In this document: positions 55,454 to 64,000 of the stretch, piece after piece
Layout: each line of letters opens with the position of its first letter
Position numbering within the stretch: the stretch's first letter is position 1
NCBI RefSeq assembly: GCF_900101995.1
Contig: NZ_FNAS01000006.1
Span: forward strand, 44,046 to 108,045
Origin: Riemerella columbipharyngis
GTDB taxonomy: Bacteria > Bacteroidota > Bacteroidia > Flavobacteriales > Weeksellaceae
DNA: 64,000 bases
Reading direction: 5' to 3'
Program-made: the position numbers and the translations under genes
Notes under the pieces: model-generated
What the model was told of the DNA's origin: nothing
The model's database searches: none
The model's input: the letters and a program-made list of their open reading frames with translations, nothing else

Positions 55454-56734
55454 ATGCTATACCAAAGAAGCAGTGCTTTATTCAGTGAAGCCAAAAAATA
55501 TATCCCAGGGGGCGTAAATTCACCCGTAAGAGCTTTCAAATCCGTAGGTGGTGTTCCCATCTTTATGAAATCCGCAAAGGGAGCCTATCTTACCGATGAA
55601 GACAATCGCACCTATATAGACTATATCAACTCTTGGGGACCTGCCATATTAGGACACACGCACCCCGAAGTCGTAAAAGCGGTGCAGAGCCAAGCCGAAA
55701 AAGGTTTTTCTTTTGGAACACCTACGGAATTGGAAACCGAAATCGCAAAACTCATTACAGAAAATGTCCCAAATATAGACCAAATAAGAATGGTATCCTC
55801 CGGAACAGAAGCCTGTATGAGTGCTATACGATTGGCAAGAGGCTACACCGGAAGAGATAAAATCATTAAATTTGAAGGGTGCTATCATGGGCATTCAGAC
55901 TCATTTTTGATAGAAGCCGGAAGCGGTGCCGCTACTTTTGGAACACCTAACTCACCCGGAGTTACGCAAGGAACTGCGAAAGATACGCTATTAGCAAGAT
56001 ATAATGATTTGGAGCAAGTAGAAGATTTATTTCATCATAATGAAGGAGAAATAGCCGCCGTAATCATAGAACCGATAGCCGGAAATATGGGCTGCGTACT
56101 CCCTGAATTCAATTTTTTAAAAGGGCTGAGAGAATTATGCGATAAATACAACACACTTTTAATTTTTGATGAAGTAATGACCGGTTTCCGATTGGCTTTC
56201 GGAGGTGCACAAGAGGTTTTTGGCATCAATGCCGATTTGGTAACTTACGGAAAAGTCATCGGAGGAGGAATGCCGGTAGGTGCCTTTGCAGGAAGAAACG
56301 AAATAATGGACTGCCTCGCCCCAAAAGGTAATGTTTACCAAGCAGGAACACTTAGCGGAAACCCCTTAGCTATGCGTGCAGGACTTACCACTTTACAACT
56401 TATAAAACAAGATACCGAGTTCTACAACCGGATTAACAAAAGTACAGAAACCTTAGATTTTGAAATATCCAAAATACTTAGTAGCAAAGGCATTGAACAT
56501 AGAATCAACCGAAAAGGCTCTATGATGTCCGTATTTTTCCATACCAACAAAGTAGCTAATTTCAACGATGCACAGAATGCCAACCACGCTCTATTCAACA
56601 ACTTCTTCCACTATCTTTTGGAACGAGGTATCTATCTTCCACCGAGCGGGTACGAGACTTGGTTTATTTCCGATGCCATCACTTCCACAGAGATCGACAA
56701 AACTTTGGAGGTTATCAACAAATTTGAGTACTAA
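55454..56734 (+). CDS. hemL: Glutamate-1-semialdehyde 2,1-aminomutase
   Basis: A PLP enzyme that makes 5-aminolevulinate for haem by the C5 pathway. The protein has 426 residues, full length. The PLP lysine lies in [13 protein letters not shown], with [13 protein letters not shown] at the N-terminus and [11 protein letters not shown]. No other haem genes are nearby in the window. Confidence 0.96.
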   Translation: MLYQRSSALFSEAKKYIPGGVNSPVRAFKSVGGVPIFMKSAKGAYLTDEDNRTYIDYINSWGPAILGHTHPEVVKAVQSQAEKGFSFGTPTELETEIAKLITENVPNIDQIRMVSSGTEACMSAIRLARGYTGRDKIIKFEGCYHGHSDSFLIEAGSGAATFGTPNSPGVTQGTAKDTLLARYNDLEQVEDLFHHNEGEIAAVIIEPIAGNMGCVLPEFNFLKGLRELCDKYNTLLIFDEVMTGFRLAFGGAQEVFGINADLVTYGKVIGGGMPVGAFAGRNEIMDCLAPKGNVYQAGTLSGNPLAMRAGLTTLQLIKQDTEFYNRINKSTETLDFEISKILSSKGIEHRINRKGSMMSVFFHTNKVANFNDAQNANHALFNNFFHYLLERGIYLPPSGYETWFISDAITSTEIDKTLEVINKFEY

Positions 56735-56763
56735 AACATTATAAATGTTGAAGATATAACACT

Positions 56764-58110
56764 ATGCCTAAACTGAAAACTGTATATTCTTGTCAGAATT
56801 GTGGCACTCAATATCCCAAATGGTATGGGCAGTGTAAGAATTGTGGCGAGTGGAATACCCTGATGGAGGAAGTTGCAGAAAAACAAACAACAAAAAACTA
56901 TGCCGGAGGTTTTGGGAAACAGCATATTATCAACATTATAGAAGTAGAAACTCAGGCGGAAGAACGCATAAAAACGCCAAGCCAAGAGCTGAACCGCGTA
57001 TTGGGAGGAGGGATAGTATTAGGTTCCGTAACTTTGATTGGCGGAGAGCCCGGCATCGGGAAATCTACACTGTTGTTACAGTTAGCTCTTAAAATGAAAA
57101 AGAAAATCCTCTATGTATCCGGAGAGGAGAGTGCTTCCCAAATCAAAATGAGGGCTAATAGACTGACCGAATTACAAAATCCCGAATGCTTCCTCTATAC
57201 GGAAACCTCCGTGGACAAAATCCTACACGAAGCTAAAAAGCTACAGCCCGATTTTATGATTATAGACTCTATACAGACGCTTCATTCAAGCGTAATGGAA
57301 AGTTCCCCTGGCACAGTATCCCAAATACGAGAATGCTCCGCGGAAATCATTAAATATGCTAAAAGCACCAATACACCGGTATTTTTGGTAGGACATATCA
57401 CCAAAGATGGACAAATAGCAGGACCAAAAGTTTTGGAGCACATGGTAGATGTTGTCTTAAATTTCGATGGAGATAGAAACCATTTGTTTAGGCTACTGAG
57501 AGCCAATAAAAACAGATTCGGTTCTACCGCCGAAATTGGAATTTACGAGATGATATCGGCAGGACTTAAAGAGATTAAAAATCCTTCGGAAATTCTAATT
57601 TCCAAAAAATCGGGAGAATTTTCCGGCAACGCCGTAGCGGTTACTATGGAAGGAAACCGCCCTATGCTGCTGGAAATACAAGCCCTCGTAAGTTCTGCGG
57701 TATATGGAACACCGCAAAGAAGCTGTACGGGCTTTGATGCGAAAAGGCTGAATATGCTCTTGGCAGTATTGGAAAAGAGGGCAGGATTTCAGCTGGGGGC
57801 TAAAGATGTATTCCTCAATATTACAGGTGGAATAAAAACTGACGACCCTGCATTAGACTTAGCCGTAGTAGCTTCTATCTTGTCTTCTAACGAGGATATG
57901 ACGATAGCAGAGCGGTATTGCTTTGCAGGGGAAATAGGGCTGAGTGGCGAGATAAGACCCGTCCCTCAAATCGAAAAAAGAATCTCTGAAGCCGAGAAAT
58001 TGGGCTACGAAAAGATATTTGTTTCCGTACAAAATAAAATTCCAAAGAAACTTAATATAGAACTCGTAAAAGTCTCTAAAATAGAAGACTTCCACGAGAA
58101 GCTGTTTTAA
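56764..58110 (+). CDS. radA: DNA repair protein RadA
   Basis: RadA is a RecA-like helicase for branch migration in recombination repair. The protein has 448 residues. The four-cysteine zinc finger uses Cys10, 13, 24 and 27. Walker A is at 93-101 (GGEPGIGKS, Lys100), the KNRFG motif is at 249-253, and the C-terminal Lon-protease-like domain has the usual inactive form. It lies 29 bases after hemL. Confidence 0.96.
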   Translation: MPKLKTVYSCQNCGTQYPKWYGQCKNCGEWNTLMEEVAEKQTTKNYAGGFGKQHIINIIEVETQAEERIKTPSQELNRVLGGGIVLGSVTLIGGEPGIGKSTLLLQLALKMKKKILYVSGEESASQIKMRANRLTELQNPECFLYTETSVDKILHEAKKLQPDFMIIDSIQTLHSSVMESSPGTVSQIRECSAEIIKYAKSTNTPVFLVGHITKDGQIAGPKVLEHMVDVVLNFDGDRNHLFRLLRANKNRFGSTAEIGIYEMISAGLKEIKNPSEILISKKSGEFSGNAVAVTMEGNRPMLLEIQALVSSAVYGTPQRSCTGFDAKRLNMLLAVLEKRAGFQLGAKDVFLNITGGIKTDDPALDLAVVASILSSNEDMTIAERYCFAGEIGLSGEIRPVPQIEKRISEAEKLGYEKIFVSVQNKIPKKLNIELVKVSKIEDFHEKLF

Positions 58111-58134
58111 GCCCCTCCGAACATAGATTAGTGC

Positions 58135-58160
58135 CTCCCTTAAAATCCCTCTCAAGGGAG
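58135..58160. repeat. Short inverted repeat after radA
   Basis: A 7-bp stem (58135-58141 with 58154-58160) without a T tract. A weak terminator or a repeat is possible. Confidence 0.3.
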
Positions 58161-58307
58161 CAATTCTCTGCGTGGAAAAATTTAGAAGTAGAAAAAAATC
58201 GTTAAAGGAACGAGGGACTCATAAGAAAAATCCCATAACTTAAATATCGCCATCTCACTTCTCAAATCCCACCATCTCATACCACTCATAGAATCTCATC
58301 GACCACT

Positions 58308-58437
58308 GCGTGAGGGATAGAACCGGCATCCTTTTTTTTGAGGAGGAACGACGAAAAAAAAGATATAGGCGAAAGCCCGACGGCAAACCTGCGGTTAGCA
58401 GACGTGGAGCTGGCTGCCGGCACGCCCAAATAAAAAA
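58308..58437 (+). ncRNA. Structured intergenic RNA-like element (flavo-1-like)
   Basis: About 130 bases between convergent radA and the small membrane gene form a nested structure. The outer stem GCGTG (58308-58312) pairs with CACGC (58421-58425) and continues with CCGGC pairing GCCGG (58416-58420). Inside are a long C/T8 with A8/G stem, and a GGC-GAAA-GCC hairpin with a GNRA loop. An A-rich stretch follows. It resembles the flavo-1 RNA motif of Flavobacteria as I remember it (GCGTGAGGGAT..., then GGCGAAAGCC). No promoter is seen. Assignment is unverified. Confidence 0.5.
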
Positions 58438-58449
58438 ACAGTTAATCCT

Positions 58450-58653
58450 TTATTTATGGTCTTTTCTTCGTGCAAGTTTGCTCCATGTATTAAGAACAAA
58501 AACACCTATGATACCAATGATAGACGCCGCAATGGAAAAAACGAATTTAGTATTTTCGTTGTGCATAAAGCCCAATCTCCAGTTTATCCCTGCGAAGCAA
58601 CATCCTAAGCATATAATGAAGAACACCAAAAATATTTTGTAAATCGTTTGCAT
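58450..58653 (-). CDS. Small membrane protein with two helices
   Basis: The protein has 67 residues. Hydrophobic helices at about 4-24 and 37-54, a basic end (KLARRKDHK). The first contains CLGCCFAG, so a lipid anchor is not likely at this spacing. Family unknown. It follows marC on the same strand by 10 bases. Confidence 0.6.
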   Translation of the reverse strand: MQTIYKIFLVFFIICLGCCFAGINWRLGFMHNENTKFVFSIAASIIGIIGVFVLNTWSKLARRKDHK

Positions 58654-58663
58654 AACTCTATTT

Positions 58664-59266
58664 TTAGAAATGAATATAATGTGAAATCAACTGTGCAAAG
58701 TTAGCCGTAAATAATTTAATAGATATCGCCAAAAGAATGATCCCGAAAACCTTCTGGAAGATAAGCAGCGTGGCCTCCCCCAAACGGCGTTCCATCCATT
58801 CCGCAGACTTTAAAACAATATATATGAAAACAATATTCATTAAAATACCCACAACGATATTGATGGTGTGATACTCCGCCCTCAGAGAAAGAATCGTAGT
58901 GAGTGCACCGGCTCCTGCAATAAGTGGAAACGCCAGCGGAACGATAGATGCTGCCCCCACTTCTGTAGGCTTATTGATTTCAATACCCAAAATCATTTCT
59001 ACCGCAATGACAAACATTACGAAAGCTCCGGCTATAGCGAAAGAATTGACATCCACGCCTATAAAATTCAAAATTCTATCTCCTATAAACAAAAAAGAAA
59101 TCATAAGCAATAAAGAGGCTAAAGCCGCTTTTTCCGACTCTATATGCCCAAACTTCTTCCTTAACGATACAATAATCGGAATAGAGCCTATAATGTCTAT
59201 CACCGCAAATAACACCATAAAGCTGGTAGTAGCTTCTTTTAATGAAAAGTCTTCAATAAAACTCAT
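58664..59266 (-). CDS. MarC-family integral membrane protein
   Basis: The protein has 200 residues with about six membrane helices. MarC hallmarks are FAVIDIIGSIPIIVSLRKKF and PLAFPLIAGAGALTTILSL. The physiological role of this family is not settled; the old link to multiple antibiotic resistance is not established. It lies 10 bases before the small membrane gene, likely an operon. Confidence 0.88.
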   Translation of the reverse strand: MSFIEDFSLKEATTSFMVLFAVIDIIGSIPIIVSLRKKFGHIESEKAALASLLLMISFLFIGDRILNFIGVDVNSFAIAGAFVMFVIAVEMILGIEINKPTEVGAASIVPLAFPLIAGAGALTTILSLRAEYHTINIVVGILMNIVFIYIVLKSAEWMERRLGEATLLIFQKVFGIILLAISIKLFTANFAQLISHYIHF

Positions 59267-59308
59267 AGTCTAATTTTCCGCAAAAATAATAAATTTAATC
59301 GGTCTTAG

Positions 59309-59349
59309 AGCCTGTTTAACATTTTAAGTCATAAAATATCAAACAGGCT
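59309..59349. repeat. Inverted repeat between marC and the phosphomutase gene
   Basis: A 9-bp stem (59309-59317 with 59341-59349) has a second inner pairing (ATTTTA with TAAAAT). T's follow on the plus strand only, while both flanking genes are on the minus strand. Confidence 0.5.
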
Positions 59350-59358
59350 GTTTTATGG

Positions 59359-61074
59359 TTAATCCAATTTCAAATCTGATTTTATCAAATCTATTTTATC
59401 AAAAAGATTTTTTTGTTTTATTTCAAATTCTTTCTCTGATTTTATCGTGTCTTTTACACTAAAATAGAATTTAATCTTAGGCTCTGTCCCTGATGGACGA
59501 ATGGCAACTTTGGAACCGTCTTCTGTATAGTAAATCAATACATTGGACTTTGGAATATCTGCCATTTCGGATTTTTCATTGGTCTCAAGATTCCATAGCG
59601 TCTGCTCTTGATAATCTTTTATCGTAACCACCTTAGAACCTGCAAGTTTTTCCACCGGATGATTTCTGAAGTCCGTCATCATCTGACGAATAATCTCAGC
59701 ACCTTCTTTTCCTTTTCTTACGATATTTACCAGTCCCTCTTGGTACATTCCTATCTCTTTATAGATATCTATAAGGTATTGGTAAGGCGTTCTGCCATTG
59801 GCTTTGCACCACGCCGCAATCTCGCAAGCGGTAAGAATAGAGCCGCAGCTGTCTTTATCTCTTACAAAATCTCCGGTCATAAAACCAAAACTTTCCTCTC
59901 CTCCGCAGATGAATTTTTGTTTGCCTTCGGCTTCGCGTATCATCTTGCCAATCCACTTAAATCCGGTAAGGCTCGCCTTGCATTCTATTCCGAATTTTTT
60001 AGCAATATCAAAGAAAATATCCGAAGTAACGATGGTAGAACCTATGAACTCGGTTCCCGTAAGTTTTCCTTCTTTTTTCCATTGTTCAAGGATATAGTAT
60101 GTGAGCAGGGTATTGGTTTGGTTGCCGTTTAGCAGCTGCATCTCTCCGTCCAAATTTCTTACTGCCATTCCCAGTCTATCGCCATCGGGGTCTGTTCCTA
60201 TCACGATATCCGCATTGGTAATCCTTGCCAGATTCATTGCCATAGACAAAGCACTTGGCTCCTCCGGATTAGGGCTTTCCACAGTAGGAAAATTTCCGCT
60301 TGGCACCATCTGCTCCGTTACCAAATCTACTTTTTTGAAGCCCGCTTTCTTCAAAGCTTTAGGAATTGTAGTATAAGTAGTCCCGTGTATAGAAGTGAAT
60401 ACAATATTGAGATTTCCTCTGCCTATGTCCTGATAGAGGGAATTTTTGATACAAGTATCAATGTAAACATCATCTTGTTCCTCTCCTACCCACTCAATCA
60501 AATCATCATTTCCTGTAAATTTAATATCCTCATACTTGGTATTATAAACCTCTCTGATGATACCCTCGTCATTCGGCGGCACTACTTGGGCTCCATCATT
60601 CCAATACACTTTGTAGCCGTTGTATTCCGGTGGATTATGAGATGCCGTAAGGACTATCCCTGCATCACACTTCTTATCTCTTACCGTAAAAGAAAGCTCC
60701 GGCGTAGGGCGGTGGTATTTGAATAAAAACACTTTGATACCGTTGGCCGTAAGGATATCTGCACACAGCTTTCCAAATTCCTTAGAATTATGCCTTACAT
60801 CGTAGGCGATAGCTACTTTTATGGTTTCATTGGGAAACTGCTGATGAAGGTAATTTGCAAGTCCTTGAGTAGCTTGTCCCAAAGTATATTTGTTTAGGCG
60901 GTTCGTTCCCACTCCCATTATTCCACGCATTCCTCCCGTTCCGAACTCCATATTTTTGTAGAAAGAATCTTCCAAATCTGGCGAGTTGGAATCTATCATT
61001 TCTTGCACAGCCTTTCTTGTTTCTTCATCAAAAAAATCACTAAGCCATTCTTTTGCTCTATCTAATGTATTCAT
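59359..61074 (-). CDS. Phosphoglucomutase / phosphomannomutase
   Basis: An alpha-D-phosphohexomutase of 571 residues, which interconverts hexose 1- and 6-phosphates. The phosphoserine is Ser145 (TASHNPPEYNG), metal loop GTDPDGDR, sugar loop GGEESFGF and phosphate loop RPSGTEPKIK. Its large size fits the PGM2-like group that also acts on pentose or glucose phosphates; exact substrate not determined. Confidence 0.93.
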   Translation of the reverse strand: MNTLDRAKEWLSDFFDEETRKAVQEMIDSNSPDLEDSFYKNMEFGTGGMRGIMGVGTNRLNKYTLGQATQGLANYLHQQFPNETIKVAIAYDVRHNSKEFGKLCADILTANGIKVFLFKYHRPTPELSFTVRDKKCDAGIVLTASHNPPEYNGYKVYWNDGAQVVPPNDEGIIREVYNTKYEDIKFTGNDDLIEWVGEEQDDVYIDTCIKNSLYQDIGRGNLNIVFTSIHGTTYTTIPKALKKAGFKKVDLVTEQMVPSGNFPTVESPNPEEPSALSMAMNLARITNADIVIGTDPDGDRLGMAVRNLDGEMQLLNGNQTNTLLTYYILEQWKKEGKLTGTEFIGSTIVTSDIFFDIAKKFGIECKASLTGFKWIGKMIREAEGKQKFICGGEESFGFMTGDFVRDKDSCGSILTACEIAAWCKANGRTPYQYLIDIYKEIGMYQEGLVNIVRKGKEGAEIIRQMMTDFRNHPVEKLAGSKVVTIKDYQEQTLWNLETNEKSEMADIPKSNVLIYYTEDGSKVAIRPSGTEPKIKFYFSVKDTIKSEKEFEIKQKNLFDKIDLIKSDLKLD

Positions 61075-61094
61075 TATATTGTTATTTACTAAGT

Positions 61095-61796
61095 TTAAGG
61101 TTTTTCTTTATTTACGACATCTGTTTGTTTCCCTATTTTAAGATTTCTAACGGGGTCACCATAGTAGGTTAATTTAGCAGTATTTTCCACAAAACCGCTA
61201 AGCTCATGATTAACACTAAGCTCTGCGTAATTTTCATTTTTAGAATGTAAGACAAGGTTACCCACCTCCCAATATGGAGCAATCACACTTGCGGTATCCG
61301 AAATATTGAGTGTCGCATTCTGAGTAACGCCGGAAAAATTAGCCCGAGATTTTTGGAACATATTCACTACGGCTTTAGGGGTACGAATAGCCCCTATAAA
61401 CTTGCCTTGTTTTTTTAGTTCAATATTAAGGTGAGGCGTATCCAGCTCTCCGGAAACATTCATTTCTACGGAATCCGAAATAGCAATCTTGGTAAGCGGA
61501 TTTTTGGTATAAACCGTAACGGTATAGAAATCCACGCCACCCGTTTCTCTTTTTTCAGTGATATTGAGCGTGCTATCTTTTACATTAATATCAAGATTAT
61601 CGATAAAATTAGAGTAAGTCTCCACATCTACAAAGTTCTGTTGGCTCGGCACATAGAACAGTCTATACTTCCCTACCAAATTAAGTTTATTAAATGCCGA
61701 AAGCTCAATCTGCTTATCTTGTATTTTCCCTTCCGGTTTCAGCTTTGAACAAGATATTACCGCAAAAACAGCCCATATGTAACAGAAGTATTTCAT
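61095..61796 (-). CDS. GIN-domain lipoprotein (DUF2807)
   Basis: The protein has 233 residues with a lipoprotein signal (Cys16 in AVFAVISC). The rest is a beta-solenoid-like GIN domain (FNKLNLVGKYRLFYVPSQQ, then SDSVEMNVSGELDTPHLNIEL). Such proteins are common in Bacteroidota surface or periplasm; function unknown. It sits two bases after the glycosyltransferase and 20 bases before the phosphomutase. Confidence 0.85.
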   Translation of the reverse strand: MKYFCYIWAVFAVISCSKLKPEGKIQDKQIELSAFNKLNLVGKYRLFYVPSQQNFVDVETYSNFIDNLDINVKDSTLNITEKRETGGVDFYTVTVYTKNPLTKIAISDSVEMNVSGELDTPHLNIELKKQGKFIGAIRTPKAVVNMFQKSRANFSGVTQNATLNISDTASVIAPYWEVGNLVLHSKNENYAELSVNHELSGFVENTAKLTYYGDPVRNLKIGKQTDVVNKEKP

Positions 61797-61798
61797 TA

Positions 61799-62749
61799 CT
61801 AAATAATTTGGTCGATATGATAATTTTTGTGTTCTCTATTGGTCCTGATAATCATTTCGCCCAAGAACCCTGCAATGAAAAGCATTGTCCCCATCAGCAT
61901 CATCGTAAGAGCGATATAAAACCAAGGATTTCTTGCGATAAGATTGCCATACACACCTTTGGACATTTCCATCAATTTAGAAATACCCAACCACAATGCC
62001 GAGAAAAATCCAACAATAAACATCAGCGTACCACCTGCTCCGAAAAAGTGCATAGGACGCCCGCCAAAACGGCTCACGAACCAAAGGGTAATTAAGTCTA
62101 AAAAACCTCTGATAAAACGCTCAGTCCCAAATTTGGAAGCCCCATAAAGCCTTGCCTGATGCTGCACTTCTTTTTCCGTAATTCTTCTGAAACCTGCATT
62201 AGCAGCCAGTACAGGAATGTAGCGGTGCATATCTCCATACACATCTATGGATTTTACCACTTGCTTTTTGTAGGCTTTCAGACCACAATTGAAATCGTGA
62301 AGGAATACCCCCGAAACCTTTCTCGCCGCAGCATTGAAAAGCTTAGACGGCATATTTTTGGTCATTACATTATCATAGCGTTTTTTCTTCCATCCGCTTA
62401 CGATATCGTAATTTTCTTCTGTTACCATTCTGTAAAGCTCCGGAATTTCCTCGGGGAAGTCCTGTAAATCCGCGTCCATCGTGATGACAACTTCGCCCTC
62501 TACTCTACTGAAAGCGGCGTGTAGCGCTTGGGATTTACCATAGTTTCGGGAAAACCTTATGCCGTGGATATGTTCGTTCTGAGACCTAAGTACCTGAATA
62601 ATCTCCCAAGAATTATCCGTACTGCCGTCATCCACAAACCAGACATCATAGGACAAACCCGCCTCTGTACATACTTTTCGGATTCTTGAATACAATTCTT
62701 CTAAAGATGCCTCTTCATTAAGCAATGGAACGACAACGGATAAATTCAT
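61799..62749 (-). CDS. Family 2 glycosyltransferase with two C-terminal membrane helices
   Basis: The protein has 316 residues. A GT-A domain has DDGS at 40-43 and MDADLQD at 91-97, characteristic of polyprenyl-phosphate glycosyltransferases (dolichol- or undecaprenyl-phosphate mannose/glucose type). Two membrane helices follow at about 232-258 and 270-297. It likely transfers a sugar from a nucleotide sugar to an undecaprenyl phosphate. Donor and role not known. Confidence 0.9.
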   Translation of the reverse strand: MNLSVVVPLLNEEASLEELYSRIRKVCTEAGLSYDVWFVDDGSTDNSWEIIQVLRSQNEHIHGIRFSRNYGKSQALHAAFSRVEGEVVITMDADLQDFPEEIPELYRMVTEENYDIVSGWKKKRYDNVMTKNMPSKLFNAAARKVSGVFLHDFNCGLKAYKKQVVKSIDVYGDMHRYIPVLAANAGFRRITEKEVQHQARLYGASKFGTERFIRGFLDLITLWFVSRFGGRPMHFFGAGGTLMFIVGFFSALWLGISKLMEMSKGVYGNLIARNPWFYIALTMMLMGTMLFIAGFLGEMIIRTNREHKNYHIDQII

Positions 62750-62771
62750 AATAGAAGTGATTATTTATAAA

Positions 62772-63353
62772 TTAAATTGACACTTTACTTCTAAAAAAGC
62801 CCGATAAAATCAAGGATAAAAGTAAGAAAAATAAACAATATCCTGCAAAAACCAAGCTGAAATAATACGCAGAAAACATATCCTCGTGCTGCTTTTCTTT
62901 ATACTGAATTCTCACCTGTGCTTCTTGATATTTGGTTTCCAGCTCTTTGTAAGCCTCCGTATTGGGTTTCAAAACTTTTTTGGCTTTGGTATATTCCTCT
63001 TGCAGAGAATGTTTATAGCTTTCTATATATTGCTGGTTGAGAACTTTTTTAGAAGCTGTATCTATAAAATTAAGGTTACAATATACGCAGGTAATGAACA
63101 AAAACCCCGCTACAAACATCGGTACAAAAGATTTACCCAAAGCCTCTAAAAAGGTAATGCTCCCCCTCTCTTTCTTGTATAAATAGACGGAGAAAAACGC
63201 ACCTATCCCAAAGATAAGCGGCAACACAAACGCATTCATCAGCATCGTAATACGGAAAAACTGTGCATCTCCTCGGAACATAAAATGTACTACAAAGAAT
63301 AGTAACATTAGCACAAAATATACAACAGCTCCAATATATAGCGATTTCTTCAT
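62772..63353 (-). CDS. DUF4199-family membrane protein
   Basis: The protein has 193 residues: four hydrophobic helices (about 5-24, 35-57, 73-95 and 160-187) with a long charged coiled region between (about 110-155, NQQYIESYKHSLQEEYTKAK). That pattern is DUF4199 of Bacteroidota. It lies 22 bases before the glycosyltransferase, so they may form one operon. Function unknown. Confidence 0.75.
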   Translation of the reverse strand: MKKSLYIGAVVYFVLMLLFFVVHFMFRGDAQFFRITMLMNAFVLPLIFGIGAFFSVYLYKKERGSITFLEALGKSFVPMFVAGFLFITCVYCNLNFIDTASKKVLNQQYIESYKHSLQEEYTKAKKVLKPNTEAYKELETKYQEAQVRIQYKEKQHEDMFSAYYFSLVFAGYCLFFLLLSLILSGFFRSKVSI

Positions 63354-63524
63354 TACTTAATTTTAATGATTAAATTTCAAGAGGACAAAATTACGGATAA
63401 TTTTTCACTAAAACCCAATAATAAAAGAAGAACACACAAACTACAAAAATCACTAAAAATCAAATACTTAATAAAAAAAACTACAAAAACCACTGCAAAT
63501 ACTTAGAATTTAATAATAAATTTG

Positions 63525-63532
63525 TATATTTG
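63525..63532 (+). promoter_or_regulatory. Promoter -7 box of ffs (TATATTTG)
   Basis: Exact TAnnTTTG match ending four bases before the predicted RNA 5' end at 63537. No -33 TTTG at normal spacing. Confidence 0.55.
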
Positions 63533-63536
63533 CACC

Positions 63537-63629
63537 GGCAAGTCCTAAACAACCAGCTCCTGAAAATCCTCCAGGGTGGGAACACAGCAAAGGTAATTGG
63601 TTGTAGCGGTGTGATTTAGGTAGCTTGCC
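63537..63629 (+). ncRNA. ffs: Signal recognition particle RNA (small bacterial type)
   Basis: A 93-base RNA that forms SRP with Ffh. The ends GGCAAG and CTTGCC pair, followed by CCTAAA with TTTAGG. The apical region contains CTCCTGAA...CCAGGGTGGGAACACAGCAA, the Ffh-binding asymmetric loop as it occurs in Bacteroidota. A run of six T's after 63629 terminates it. A second strand-specific check is the matching promoter just upstream. Confidence 0.85.
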
Positions 63630-63636
63630 TTTTTTA

Positions 63637-63886
63637 TTTGCCCTCTATATATTTATAAATTCAATTACCCCAACTACATTTTTATCTCTATTAAAAACAT
63701 ATTATTAAAAAAATCAAAATAGTTTTAATTATCCAACAGAAAATCATAAATATCTACATTTTCAAACTAGTTTATTTATAAATAATATAAATTACAATTA
63801 TATATATTTTTTGTTTTATAATATAGTTTTTTTTAGATTCAAGATAACTTAAGAAGATTTATAGTTTTGTAAATCACTATTAATCA
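63637..63886. other. Very AT-rich spacer
   Basis: About 250 bases, strongly A/T, with no gene. A TAGTTTTG box at 63862-63869 precedes the transposase fragment. Confidence 0.5.
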
Positions 63887-63988
63887 ATGAAAAAAAACAA
63901 GTATGTTGCCCATTCAAGAATTTTCGAGGCAAAATTTAGAGAAATTTTAGATCTATTTTGTATTAATATTAAAGCCCTAAATAAGTAA
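63887..63988 (+). pseudogene. Fragment of an IS1595-like transposase N-terminus
   Basis: The frame gives 33 residues, starting MKKNKYVAHSRIFEAKFREI and ending LFCINIKALNK. It resembles the first helices of IS1595-type transposases of Flavobacteria (HSxxxEAKFREILxLF). A stop follows, but another frame continues with ISNIFV, so a frameshift is likely. No inverted repeat or partner end can be seen because the window stops. Confidence 0.45.
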
Positions 63989-64000
63989 TATTTTTGTGAT

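Noticed and set aside
58310..58642. Plus-strand open frame of 110 codons after radA
   Set aside because: Overlaps the structured element and the small membrane gene; composition is unlike a protein (arginine-rich, no start context).
59309..59349. Terminator of marC or the phosphomutase gene
   Set aside because: The T tract lies on the plus strand only, opposite to both genes, so I list it only as an inverted repeat.
1..64000. CRISPR array, rRNA operon, riboswitch or prophage
   Set aside because: No regularly spaced repeats, no rRNA sequence, no recognisable aptamer before queA, folP or the TonB receptor, and no phage structural genes were seen.

Overview
The window is chromosomal DNA of a Bacteroidota bacterium, class Flavobacteriia, most likely family Weeksellaceae (the Chryseobacterium/Riemerella/Bergeyella group). 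Four things point there: the promoters have the Bacteroidota form (-33 TTTG, -7 TAnnTTTG); NuoG is short and lacks its molybdopterin-type domain; DnaJ has two zinc-finger repeats instead of four; and there are a TonB receptor, an S46 dipeptidyl peptidase, GIN-domain and DUF5522 proteins. The genus cannot be fixed from sequence alone. The DNA is AT-rich throughout and most so in the toxin regions.

Layout. 1-2.1 kb: remains of a secreted-toxin locus. Two truncated copies of the same leader (PAAR-like, type VI-associated in style) flank an interrupted ankyrin gene, an orphan toxin tail and two small immunity-like genes. 2.2-15.1 kb: housekeeping genes holB, rlmN, queA, an Omp85-type barrel, an SDR, aroA, a MazG-like hydrolase, a beta-helix lipoprotein, fabH, and grpE-dnaJ. 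15.2-20.2 kb: a minus-strand array of polymorphic-toxin C-terminal fragments alternating with small immunity genes. Several carry frameshifts, and the array ends inside a truncated LysR gene. 20.2-25.4 kb: ogt-hisS and thrS-infC-rpmI-rplT; infC appears to start at a rare AUA codon.

25.5-31.3 kb: a TonB receptor, a secreted esterase, a phytase-like lipoprotein, a FolB with a long N-terminal extension, and gmk. 31.5-32.1 kb holds a decayed repeat protein. 32.2-46.1 kb is a full 14-subunit nuo operon (A-N, minus strand) with one predicted outer-membrane protein gene between nuoF and nuoG. 46.2-48.1 kb has three small genes of weak assignment. 48.4-48.7 kb is a Ser-Pro-Arg tRNA cluster with a good promoter and terminator.

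48.8-58.1 kb: an amidase lipoprotein, an S46 peptidase, folP with a 58-residue DUF5522 gene, then a plus-strand run of a HEKIH protein, an ACC-deaminase-like enzyme, a glucosaminidase, hemL and radA. 58.3-58.4 kb holds a structured element that resembles a conserved flavobacterial RNA. 58.4-63.4 kb: a small membrane protein, MarC, phosphoglucomutase, a GIN-domain lipoprotein, a family 2 glycosyltransferase and a DUF4199 protein. At the end lie the small SRP RNA (ffs) and the broken start of a transposase.

The most unusual material is the 15.2-20.2 kb toxin/immunity array, where two toxin tails share one linker (KLPK...GDAKRIFEKV) and so look like exchangeable cassettes. Next come the left-edge leader duplication, the structured RNA at 58.3 kb, the extended FolB and the outer-membrane gene inside the nuo operon.
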